A stretch of DNA of 64,000 bases, from the NCBI RefSeq assembly GCF_001012815.1, contig NZ_JYJP01000084.1, forward strand, positions 1 through 64,000, written 5' to 3'. Both the position numbers and the translations under genes were made by a program. Position 1 is the stretch's first letter. The number at the start of each line of letters is the position of its first letter. Source of the DNA: Vibrio mexicanus (GTDB taxonomy: Bacteria > Pseudomonadota > Gammaproteobacteria > Enterobacterales > Vibrionaceae). Below, piece after piece: positions 57,166 through 64,000 of the stretch. The notes beneath the pieces were generated by a model. That model worked only from the letters and a program-made list of their open reading frames with translations. It was not told where the DNA came from and did not search any database.

Positions 57166-58137
57166 ATGGATTTTAAAGCTATCCAGACGCTTACTGCCGA
57201 AGATATGGCAAAAGTGAATGAAACAATTCAAGCTCAACTCAACTCTGACGTTTCCTTAATCAATCAACTCGGTTTCTATATTGTTAGCGGTGGTGGCAAA
57301 CGCCTTAGACCACTTCTAGCACTTCTTTCTGCCCGCGCTTTGGGTTACGAAGGCGACAAACACATCATGGCAGCGGCATTTGTCGAGTTTATCCATACCG
57401 CCACCCTACTGCATGATGACGTGGTTGATGAGTCAGACATGCGTCGTGGTAAAGCGACAGCCAATGCTGCATTTGGTAATGCCGCTAGCGTACTGGTTGG
57501 TGACTTTATCTATACTCGCTCTTTCCAAATGATGACAAAACTAGGATCCATGAAGATCCTCGAGCTAATGAGTGACTCGGTTAATGTGATCGCAGAAGGT
57601 GAAGTTCAGCAGTTGATGAACTGTAATGATCCTGACACTACTGAAGAAAACTACATGCAAGTCATCTACTCAAAAACTGCACGACTTTTTGAAGTTGCGA
57701 CTCAAATTGGCGCGATTTTGAATAACGCACCGCAAGAAGTCGAAACCGCTTTGCAAAACTACGGCAAATATTTAGGTACTGCGTTCCAGCTAATCGATGA
57801 CGTAATGGACTACACGGCTGATGGTAAAGAGATGGGCAAGAATGTCGGTGATGATCTTGCAGAAGGCAAACCAACCTTACCCCTACTGCACGCAATGCGT
57901 AACGGTAACGAAGTTCAAAGCTTAATGATTCGAGAAGCCATAGAAAAAGCCAACGGTATGGATAAGCTCGACGATATCCTTAAAACGATGGCTGAGTGTG
58001 GGTCATTAGAATACACCACCAATAAAGCCCTAGAAGAGGCCGACAAAGCCATTGAAGAGCTTAAAGTGCTGCCTGAATCAGATTACAAGCAGGCATTGAT
58101 TACATTGGCTCACTTGGCAGTGAAACGCTCTAAATAG
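57166..58137 (+). CDS. ispB: Octaprenyl diphosphate synthase
   Basis: The 323-residue trans-prenyltransferase has both Asp-rich motifs, LLHDDVVDESDMRRGK and LIDDVMDYTADG. SGGGKRLRPLL lies at the isopentenyl site. It makes the side chain of ubiquinone and menaquinone. The start at 57166 gives the normal N-terminus (MDFKAIQTLTAEDM) and length; an upstream start at 57100 adds 22 atypical residues. Confidence 0.95.
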   Translation: MDFKAIQTLTAEDMAKVNETIQAQLNSDVSLINQLGFYIVSGGGKRLRPLLALLSARALGYEGDKHIMAAAFVEFIHTATLLHDDVVDESDMRRGKATANAAFGNAASVLVGDFIYTRSFQMMTKLGSMKILELMSDSVNVIAEGEVQQLMNCNDPDTTEENYMQVIYSKTARLFEVATQIGAILNNAPQEVETALQNYGKYLGTAFQLIDDVMDYTADGKEMGKNVGDDLAEGKPTLPLLHAMRNGNEVQSLMIREAIEKANGMDKLDDILKTMAECGSLEYTTNKALEEADKAIEELKVLPESDYKQALITLAHLAVKRSK

Positions 58138-58171
58138 CCTCGTTCCAAACTAAGAAAACAAATATAGATGT

Positions 58172-58196
58172 AAAAAGGTGCCAATGGGCACCTTTC
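58172..58196 (+). terminator. ispB terminator
   Basis: AAAAAGGTGCC and GGGCACCTTTCT form a short stem right after ispB. Confidence 0.75.
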
Positions 58197-58235
58197 TAGT
58201 ATTCGCTGTCCTAGTTCGAGCTAGGAAAGGACATA

Positions 58236-58426
58236 TTAATAGTATCGGTCACAACTGCCGTGAAGCTGAGGGTTCTCTTCTATTTCATCGAACCCTAATG
58301 CAAGCTGCTCTTCGCCCCCTGCTTAGAAAGCAAAACGGTTTGCGCTTCATGGTCGACGACTAAAATAGTGCCCACACCTTGCTGGCACTCCACTACCATA
58401 CCTTTGTGAATACGATTTGCTTCCAT
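58236..58426 (-). CDS. Small conserved-looking protein, 63 aa (one-base loss)
   Basis: ATG at 58426 has GGAGAG upstream and reads MEANRIHKGMVVECQQG, then a GTILVVDHEAQTVLLSKQG strand. The observed frame then ends early in AKSSLH. Adding one G to the five-G run (plus-strand C at 58315-58319) continues GGEEQLALGFDEIEENPQLHG to TAA at 58236. The design looks like a small SH3- or beta-barrel-like protein. I do not recognise the family. The strong ribosome binding site and the good rebuilt frame support a real gene. Confidence 0.6.
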
Positions 58427-58487
58427 TGTTCTCTCCTTACACAAGCGTGATCATCTACATTGACTACGTGGAGAGAATAAAAAGGAT

Positions 58488-58516
58488 CAAAAAAGCCGAT
58501 CTAAAGATCGGCTTTT
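58488..58516. terminator. mdh terminator
   Basis: AAAAAAGCCGATC and GATCGGCTTTT form a stem just after mdh on the minus strand. Confidence 0.85.
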
Positions 58517-58538
58517 GAATGATTAATTAGGCTGCTAA

Positions 58539-59474
58539 TTATTTCGCGAACTCAACGCCAATTTCGATATCACCGTTAAGAGTCTCAAGCATGCCATCTA
58601 GTGATGCTTTCTCGTAATCACTTAACTCACCGTAGCTCAAGATAGCTTCAGCGCCGTCTTTGCCCAGTTTCACTGGTTGAGCGAAGAATGGAGCGTGCTC
58701 GCCCTCACCTTCAACGTAAGCGCACTCAATAACGTTCTCGTCACCTTGCAGTGCTTTAACAAGCGCGAGACCGAAGCGACAAGCTGCTTGGCCCATAGAC
58801 AGAGTTGCACTACCGCCACCCGCTTTCGCTTCTACCACTTCCGTACCCGCATTTTGGATACGCTTGGTCAGAGCTTCTACTTCTTCTGCTGTGAACTCCA
58901 CACCTTCCACTTGAGAAAGAAGAGGAAGAATAGTCACGCCAGAGTGGCCACCGATAACCGGAACGCGAACATCGCCTGGATCTTTATCTTTTAGCTCTGC
59001 AACAAACGTTTCAGAACGGATTACATCCAATGTTGTTACACCGAACAGTTTGCGCTTATCGTATACGCCCGCTTTCTTAAGAACTTCAGCAGCAATTGGC
59101 ACAGTCGTGTTCACTGGGTTAGTAATGATACCCACACAAGCACTTGGACAAACAACAGCAATCTTTTCTGCTAACGATTTAACGATACCCGCATTAACGT
59201 TAAACAGATCCGCACGATCCATACCCGGCTTACGAGCAACACCCGCTGAGATCAGTACAACATCCGCGCCTTCAAGAGCTGGTGTTGGATCTTCACCCGC
59301 GTAACCTTTAATAGATACAGGGGTTGGAATGTGGCTTAGGTCCGCAGCAACACCAGGTGTTACAGGGGCAATATCGTAAAGGGCTAAATCAGAACCAGCA
59401 GGAAGACGGTTCTTAAGTAGTAGGGCTAGGGCTTGACCGATGCCACCAGCGGCACCAATAACGGCTACTTTCAT
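58539..59474 (-). CDS. mdh: Malate dehydrogenase
   Basis: The 311-residue NAD-dependent enzyme has the nucleotide motif [15 protein letters not shown], Arg in [23 protein letters not shown] and the catalytic His in [13 protein letters not shown]. It interconverts malate and oxaloacetate in the TCA cycle. Length is as in E. coli (312). It is divergent from argR with a 322-bp shared region. Confidence 0.97.
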   Translation of the reverse strand: MKVAVIGAAGGIGQALALLLKNRLPAGSDLALYDIAPVTPGVAADLSHIPTPVSIKGYAGEDPTPALEGADVVLISAGVARKPGMDRADLFNVNAGIVKSLAEKIAVVCPSACVGIITNPVNTTVPIAAEVLKKAGVYDKRKLFGVTTLDVIRSETFVAELKDKDPGDVRVPVIGGHSGVTILPLLSQVEGVEFTAEEVEALTKRIQNAGTEVVEAKAGGGSATLSMGQAACRFGLALVKALQGDENVIECAYVEGEGEHAPFFAQPVKLGKDGAEAILSYGELSDYEKASLDGMLETLNGDIEIGVEFAK

Positions 59475-59796
59475 TGTAGTTCTCCTTGAGAATCTATTCT
59501 CTTATAAGTTTGTAGGGCATTACGATCAAAATTATCTCAATCACAACTTGATTACAATCAATTAACGTCAGCTTTGCGACCTTGCGCAAAGCAAGTAACA
59601 CGTGCTACAAGAAAGCCGAGGATTATGCCGTTATTTTTCTTAAATGACAAAGACTTAAGATTTATTGTTTACTAAAATTTCTCATGATTAACAGTGACAG
59701 CCTAGACACATTTTTCTGAACTCATTGGCTAATAATGAATATCTATGCGAAACTATTCACCATAGAATTTGTAAATATCGATAGATAAGACAACTC
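59475..59796. other. mdh / argR divergent control region
   Basis: No gene is seen. It holds a candidate ArgR operator at 59736-59759 just before argR, and the mdh promoter near the left end. Confidence 0.45.
59736..59759. promoter_or_regulatory. Candidate ArgR operator (ARG boxes)
   Basis: TGAATA at 59736-59741 and TATTCA at 59754-59759 are the outer halves of two adjacent ARG boxes (consensus TGAATAATTATTCA), 38 bases before the argR start. Autorepression of argR is known in gamma-proteobacteria. Confidence 0.45.
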
Positions 59797-60267
59797 ATGC
59801 GAAACTCAGAAAAACAAGATAATCTCGTCCGAGCGTTTAAATCTCTGCTGAAAGAGGAACGATTTGGTTCTCAAGGGGATATTGTCGACGCGCTCAAACA
59901 CGAAGGCTTTGACAACATCAACCAATCGAAAGTCTCTCGTATGTTAACCAAGTTCGGTGCGGTTCGTACTCGCAACGCAAAAATGGAAATGGTTTACTGT
60001 TTACCAGCAGAACTTGGCGTACCGACAGTATCAAGTTCACTTAGAGAGCTGGTACTCGATATTGATCGCAACAACGCACTGGTTGTGATTCACACCGGGC
60101 CGGGTGCTGCACAACTCATAGCGCGCCTACTCGATTCACTCGGTAAGTCAGAAGGCATTCTTGGTGTCGTTGCCGGTGACGATACGATTTTCATTACCCC
60201 TACTCTTTCGGTGACTACCGAGCAGTTGTTCCAATCCGTATGTGAACTATTTGAATACACTGGTTAA
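59797..60267 (+). CDS. argR: Arginine repressor ArgR
   Basis: The 156-residue protein has the N-terminal winged helix ([36 protein letters not shown]). The C-terminal hexamerisation and arginine-binding domain carries [15 protein letters not shown] and [11 protein letters not shown]. It represses arginine genes such as argF with arginine as co-repressor and aids Xer recombination in E. coli. It is next to mdh as in most gamma-proteobacteria. Confidence 0.96.
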   Translation: MRNSEKQDNLVRAFKSLLKEERFGSQGDIVDALKHEGFDNINQSKVSRMLTKFGAVRTRNAKMEMVYCLPAELGVPTVSSSLRELVLDIDRNNALVVIHTGPGAAQLIARLLDSLGKSEGILGVVAGDDTIFITPTLSVTTEQLFQSVCELFEYTG

Positions 60268-60602
60268 TATAACTGGTTTATTACTTGGTCTTTATTCGTC
60301 ATGGATTATGATTAATCCGTGACGAACTTCACAGGTTAAAAAACTCTTATTCGACACCTGGGCAATCCATAACCAGTTGAAATTGAAAGATTTATACTAT
60401 TTTAACCCTGTCGCACTCTTTATTACAAATCAGCCAAATTCGCTACATACGTTAACATTTCAATAATTTTCCACCATTTATTTGCTATTATTCAGGCACT
60501 TTTTCAACATACGGATTGAAAAAGATGCCGTTTCCACGCTAGGAAACTCCCACAGCAACTACACTTGCTATGGGTTAAATAATGAATAAGGAAGGGAAAT
60601 TC
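60268..60602. other. argR-TAXI gap
   Basis: No gene is seen. It contains a long hairpin at 60295-60326 and the promoter region of the TAXI operon. The sequence AAGGAAGG precedes the start at 60603. Confidence 0.5.
60295..60326. terminator. Long hairpin after argR
   Basis: TTCGTCA-T-GGATTA and TAATCC-G-TGACGAA form a 14-pair stem (one T-G wobble) with a four-base loop. It lacks a clear T-run, so it may be a transcript-end stabiliser rather than a classical terminator. Confidence 0.5.
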
Positions 60603-61571
60603 ATGGCATTTAACAAACTTCTTAAAGTTGGTGCTATTGCAGCTGCTGTAATGGGTGCTGGCGCAGTTAACGCTCAAGAGTTCATCACAATTGGTACAGG
60701 TTCAGTAACAGGTGTTTACTACCCAACTGGTGGTGCGATTTGTAAGCTTGTGAACAAAGGCCGCAAAGAACACAACATTCGTTGTTCTGTTGAATCAACA
60801 GGCGGTTCGATTTACAACGTAAACACAATTCGTGCAGGCGAGCTGGATTTTGGTGTTGTTCAGTCTGACTGGCAGTACCACGGTTACAACGGAACAAGCA
60901 AGTTTGAAGAGCAAGGTGAGTACAAAGAGCTTCGCGCAATGTTCTCTCTACATACCGAACCATTCAACATCATTGCACGCGGCGATGCTGGCATCGAAAA
61001 CGTTGCTGACCTTAAAGGTAAGCGCGTGAACATCGGTAACCCTGGTTCTGGTGACCGTGCGACTATGGGTGTGGTAATGGACGCAATGGGCTGGACTAAC
61101 GATAGCTTCAAGCTAGCGTCTGAGCTAAAAGGCTCTGAACGTTCACAAGCGCTTTGTGACAACAAAATTGATGCGTTTATCTACATGGTTGGTCACCCAA
61201 ATGGATCAATCAAAGAAGCAACAACTTCATGTGATGCGAAACTAGTATCGGCAACAGGTCCACAGATCGATAAGATCGTAGCAGACAACCCATACTACGC
61301 ATACAGCACAGTACCTGCAGGCATGTACCGCGGTACAGACAACGATGTAAACAGCTTCGGTGTAGCAGCAACTATGGTAACAACGACTGCTGTTTCTGAT
61401 GAAGTCGCGTACAACGTTGCAAAAGCAGTATTTGAAAACTTCGCAACATTTAAGCGCCTTCACCCTGCATTCGCTAACCTGAAGAAGGAAGACATGGTTC
61501 AAGCTGGTCTTTCAATCCCTCTTCACCCAGGTGCTGAGAAGTACTACAAAGAAGTTGGTTTACTGAAGTAA
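60603..61571 (+). CDS. TAXI-family TRAP transporter solute-binding protein
   Basis: The 322-residue protein has a signal peptide (LLKVGAIAAAVMGAGAVNA). The TAXI domain shows IGTGSVTGVYYPTGGAIC, STGGSIYNVNTIRAGELDFGVVQ and KRVNIGNPGSGDRATM. It binds a carboxylate (glutamate or other organic acid) in the periplasm for the fused permease gene downstream. ATG at 60603 is favoured over 60582 because AAGGAAGGG lies between them. Confidence 0.93.
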   Translation: MAFNKLLKVGAIAAAVMGAGAVNAQEFITIGTGSVTGVYYPTGGAICKLVNKGRKEHNIRCSVESTGGSIYNVNTIRAGELDFGVVQSDWQYHGYNGTSKFEEQGEYKELRAMFSLHTEPFNIIARGDAGIENVADLKGKRVNIGNPGSGDRATMGVVMDAMGWTNDSFKLASELKGSERSQALCDNKIDAFIYMVGHPNGSIKEATTSCDAKLVSATGPQIDKIVADNPYYAYSTVPAGMYRGTDNDVNSFGVAATMVTTTAVSDEVAYNVAKAVFENFATFKRLHPAFANLKKEDMVQAGLSIPLHPGAEKYYKEVGLLK

Positions 61572-61589
61572 TCACTCTTCTAACGCAAT

Positions 61590-61620
61590 AAAACAAGGAG
61601 GTTTCGCCTCCTTGTTTGTT
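61590..61620 (+). terminator. Hairpin between TAXI binding protein and permease genes
   Basis: AACAAGGAGG and CCTCCTTGTT form a stem with a GTTTCG loop. It probably gives more binding protein than permease. Confidence 0.75.
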
Positions 61621-61777
61621 GTGATCTTTTGGGTTTTCACATTTGAAACACTCGCCTTTATTTAGCTCTCATTCTCTCATCCTCACTACTGCTTTTTATG
61701 AATAGCACTAAACTGATAGGTATGAGGAATTCGAGTTAGTCGTTATAAACAGACCATCGATAATAAGGATAAGGTAC

Positions 61778-64000
61778 ATGACGCAGCCAAACACTCCGTC
61801 TCAAGATGTGCAAGAAATGGTGGCTCAATCCGACACTGGAGCACGAAACCCGTCTGGTATTCCAGGCCGAATTTTATGGTTCGTCCCACTATGTTGGTCT
61901 CTATTTCAGCTTTGGTACGCCTCACCACTGCCATTTATATTCAATTTCGGTATCCTCAATGATACCGAGGCGAGAGCAATCCATCTTACATTTGCTATTT
62001 TTCTCGCATTCACTGCCTACCCTGCTCTGAAGACATCTTCTAGAGAACGCATTCCAGCTATTGACTGGATCCTTGCATTGGCAGGTAGCTTCTCAGCTTC
62101 TTACTTGTATGTGTTCTATGCTGAACTCGCTGGCCGCTCCGGTGCGCCGACAACATTAGATATCGTTGCTGCGGCAATGGGTATGGTGCTTCTTCTAGAA
62201 GCAACTCGCCGAGCTTTAGGCCCTCCACTGATGGTCGTAGCCGCTGTGTTCTTGCTCTACACATTTGGTGGTCCATACATGCCAGATGTTATTGCTCACA
62301 AAGGCGCGAGTCTAAACAAGGCGATGTCGCATTTATGGCTCACCACTGAAGGTGTCTTCGGTGTCGCACTGGGCGTTTCTACCTCTTTCGTATTCTTGTT
62401 TGTACTCTTTGGCGCCATGCTAGAGCGTGCGGGTGCGGGTGCTTACTTCATCAAAGTCGCATTTTCCCTGCTCGGTCATATGAAGGGCGGCCCAGCAAAA
62501 GCGGCGGTTGTTGCATCAGGCCTATCAGGATTGGTATCAGGCTCATCAATTGCCAACGTGGTAACCACAGGTACATTTACCATCCCACTGATGAAACGTG
62601 TCGGTTTCCCGGGAACAAAAGCAGGTGCGGTTGAAGTAGCTGCGTCCACCAATGGTCAGCTAACCCCTCCTATCATGGGCGCCGCGGCATTCTTGATGGT
62701 TGAGTATGTAGGTATCTCCTATGTAGAAGTTATCAAAGCGGCATTACTGCCAGCGCTTATCTCTTACATAGCTCTTATTTACATTGTTCACCTTGAAGCG
62801 TGTAAAGCGGGCATGACGGGGTTACCACGTCGCCGCACGCCAACCATTGTTCAAAGTTTACTGTCCTTTACAGGCACCATTCTTGGCCTTTGCATTATTA
62901 GTGCAGCGGTGTACTACGGTGTAGGTTGGACTAAAGATGTGTTTGGAGACGCAGCAACGCCAATCGTTACGGTTGCACTGCTTATCGCTTATGTCGCTCT
63001 CGTTCGAGTATCTGCTAAACACGCGAAAGAAGGCGGTATGGAAATCGATGCCGATATTACTGAAGTGCCAGAGCCGGGACCGACCATCAAATCAGGCTTG
63101 CACTTCTTGCTGCCAATCGTGGTACTGGTTTGGTGTTTGACTGTTGAGAGATTCTCACCGGGTCTATCTGCATTCTGGGCAACGGTGTTTATGATTTTCA
63201 TCTTGCTAACTCAACGTCCATTGATTGCCTTGATGGCAAAAACAGGTGATATCGCTGAGCAATCAAAAGCAGGTTTCGTAGATCTACTTGAAGCGCTAGT
63301 TTCAGGTGCGCGTAACATGATCGGTATCGGTGTTGCGACGGCTGCCGCTGGTACGGTTGTTGGCGTTGTGACGCTAACAGGTATCGGCCTTGTGATGACC
63401 GACTTCGTAGAGTTTATCTCTGGCGGAAACATCATCCTAATGCTGCTATTTACTGCGATCATCAGCTTGATTCTAGGCATGGGTCTACCGACGACAGCAA
63501 ACTACATCGTTGTTTCGACTCTAATGGCACCAGTAATTGTGACCCTTGGCGCAGCGCACGGTTTGATTATCCCTCTGATTGCGGTTCACCTGTTCGTGTT
63601 CTACTTCGGTATCCTAGCAGATGACACGCCGCCTGTTGGTTTGGCAGCATTTGCGGCGGCAGCGATTGCGAAATCTGATCCAATTCGCACCGGTATCCAA
63701 GGCTTTACCTACGATATCCGAACGGCGATATTGCCATTTATGTTCGTATTCAACACTCAGCTTCTTTTGATGGGTATTGAATCATGGTGGCATCTAACCC
63801 TAACGGTTGTCTCTTCAGTGATCGCGATGCTGATCTTCTCTGCGGCGACTCAAGGTTGGTGGTTTACTAAAAACAAATGGTGGGAAACCGTTTTGCTATT
63901 AGTACTGACTTTCTCATTCTTCCGACCAGGTTTCTGGTGGGATATGATCTACCCTGCGAAAGAGCTTTCACCGGGTGCGGAAATCGCACAGATCACCGAG
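61778..64000 (+). CDS. TAXI-type TRAP transporter fused permease (3' truncated by window)
   Basis: The open frame starts at ATG 61778 with AAGG upstream and runs 741 codons to the window edge without a stop. The N-terminal part holds DctQ-like membrane segments (ILWFVPLCWSLFQLWY onward). The DctM-like part has SGSSIANVVTTG, GQLTPPIMGAAAF, ILGMGLPTTANYI and FADDTPP-like FGILADDTPPVGLAA. It forms the sodium-coupled permease working with the binding protein upstream. No frame break is seen. Confidence 0.92.
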   Translation, partial: MTQPNTPSQDVQEMVAQSDTGARNPSGIPGRILWFVPLCWSLFQLWYASPLPFIFNFGILNDTEARAIHLTFAIFLAFTAYPALKTSSRERIPAIDWILALAGSFSASYLYVFYAELAGRSGAPTTLDIVAAAMGMVLLLEATRRALGPPLMVVAAVFLLYTFGGPYMPDVIAHKGASLNKAMSHLWLTTEGVFGVALGVSTSFVFLFVLFGAMLERAGAGAYFIKVAFSLLGHMKGGPAKAAVVASGLSGLVSGSSIANVVTTGTFTIPLMKRVGFPGTKAGAVEVAASTNGQLTPPIMGAAAFLMVEYVGISYVEVIKAALLPALISYIALIYIVHLEACKAGMTGLPRRRTPTIVQSLLSFTGTILGLCIISAAVYYGVGWTKDVFGDAATPIVTVALLIAYVALVRVSAKHAKEGGMEIDADITEVPEPGPTIKSGLHFLLPIVVLVWCLTVERFSPGLSAFWATVFMIFILLTQRPLIALMAKTGDIAEQSKAGFVDLLEALVSGARNMIGIGVATAAAGTVVGVVTLTGIGLVMTDFVEFISGGNIILMLLFTAIISLILGMGLPTTANYIVVSTLMAPVIVTLGAAHGLIIPLIAVHLFVFYFGILADDTPPVGLAAFAAAAIAKSDPIRTGIQGFTYDIRTAILPFMFVFNTQLLLMGIESWWHLTLTVVSSVIAMLIFSAATQGWWFTKNKWWETVLLLVLTFSFFRPGFWWDMIYPAKELSPGAEIAQITE

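Overview
The window comes from the main chromosome of a Vibrio species. The gene orders lptG-lptF / pepA-holC-valS, lptD-surA-pdxA-rsmA-apaG-apaH, rplU-rpmA-obgE with divergent ispB, and mdh / argR are those of Vibrionaceae, and a possible Vibrio-type integron attC fragment is present. The species cannot be fixed from this sequence alone.

Layout. Positions 1-2850 are ordinary chromosome: an HD-GYP c-di-GMP phosphodiesterase, a VOC/PhnB-like protein and a VC0807-like membrane protein. Positions 3153-22131 are a ~19 kb genomic island integrated into the 3' end of a tRNA-Leu(CAA) gene. The intact tRNA lies at the right end (22079-22162). A 101-bp copy of its 3' half plus terminator lies at the left end (3153-3253), and a decayed third copy of the 3' end lies just outside (3084-3143). 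The island has three parts. (a) A phage-satellite-like module: tyrosine integrase, AlpA-like HTH, replication ATPase, and a candidate replication origin made of two inverted iteron arrays around an AT-rich core. (b) Accessory genes: a two-gene FRG-domain module, a WYL regulator, a DUF2787-like/DUF1232 small-gene cluster, and an OLD-like ATPase facing a coiled-coil plus HNH operon. (c) A second, P4-type integrase followed by a block of exported FKBP-related proteins, flanked by ~164-bp direct repeats.

Positions 22300-64000 are core chromosome. They hold LPS export (lptF, lptG, lptD), aminopeptidase A, DNA polymerase III chi, ValRS, an M48 protease with a DUF898 membrane protein, a DAACS symporter, RluA, RapA, a PIN-PhoH protein, and argF. 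pyrBI follows with a clear pyrL-type leader peptide and attenuator. Then come ridA, djlA, surA, pdxA, rsmA, apaG, apaH, folA, a split ThrE-type exporter (yjjP/yjjB), obgE, rpmA, rplU, ispB, mdh, argR and a TAXI-type TRAP transporter that runs off the right edge.

A striking property of the sequence itself is that at least twelve single-base losses break reading frames. They affect the FRG gene, the 407-aa island gene, pepA, valS, lptD, folA, yjjP (twice), yjjB (twice), obgE and a small gene next to mdh. In every case restoring one G on the coding strand, in or next to a run of G, rebuilds the full-length family product. Because valS, lptD, folA and obgE are normally essential, these are most likely sequencing or assembly errors rather than real pseudogenes. 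They are annotated here as full-length genes with the break noted.
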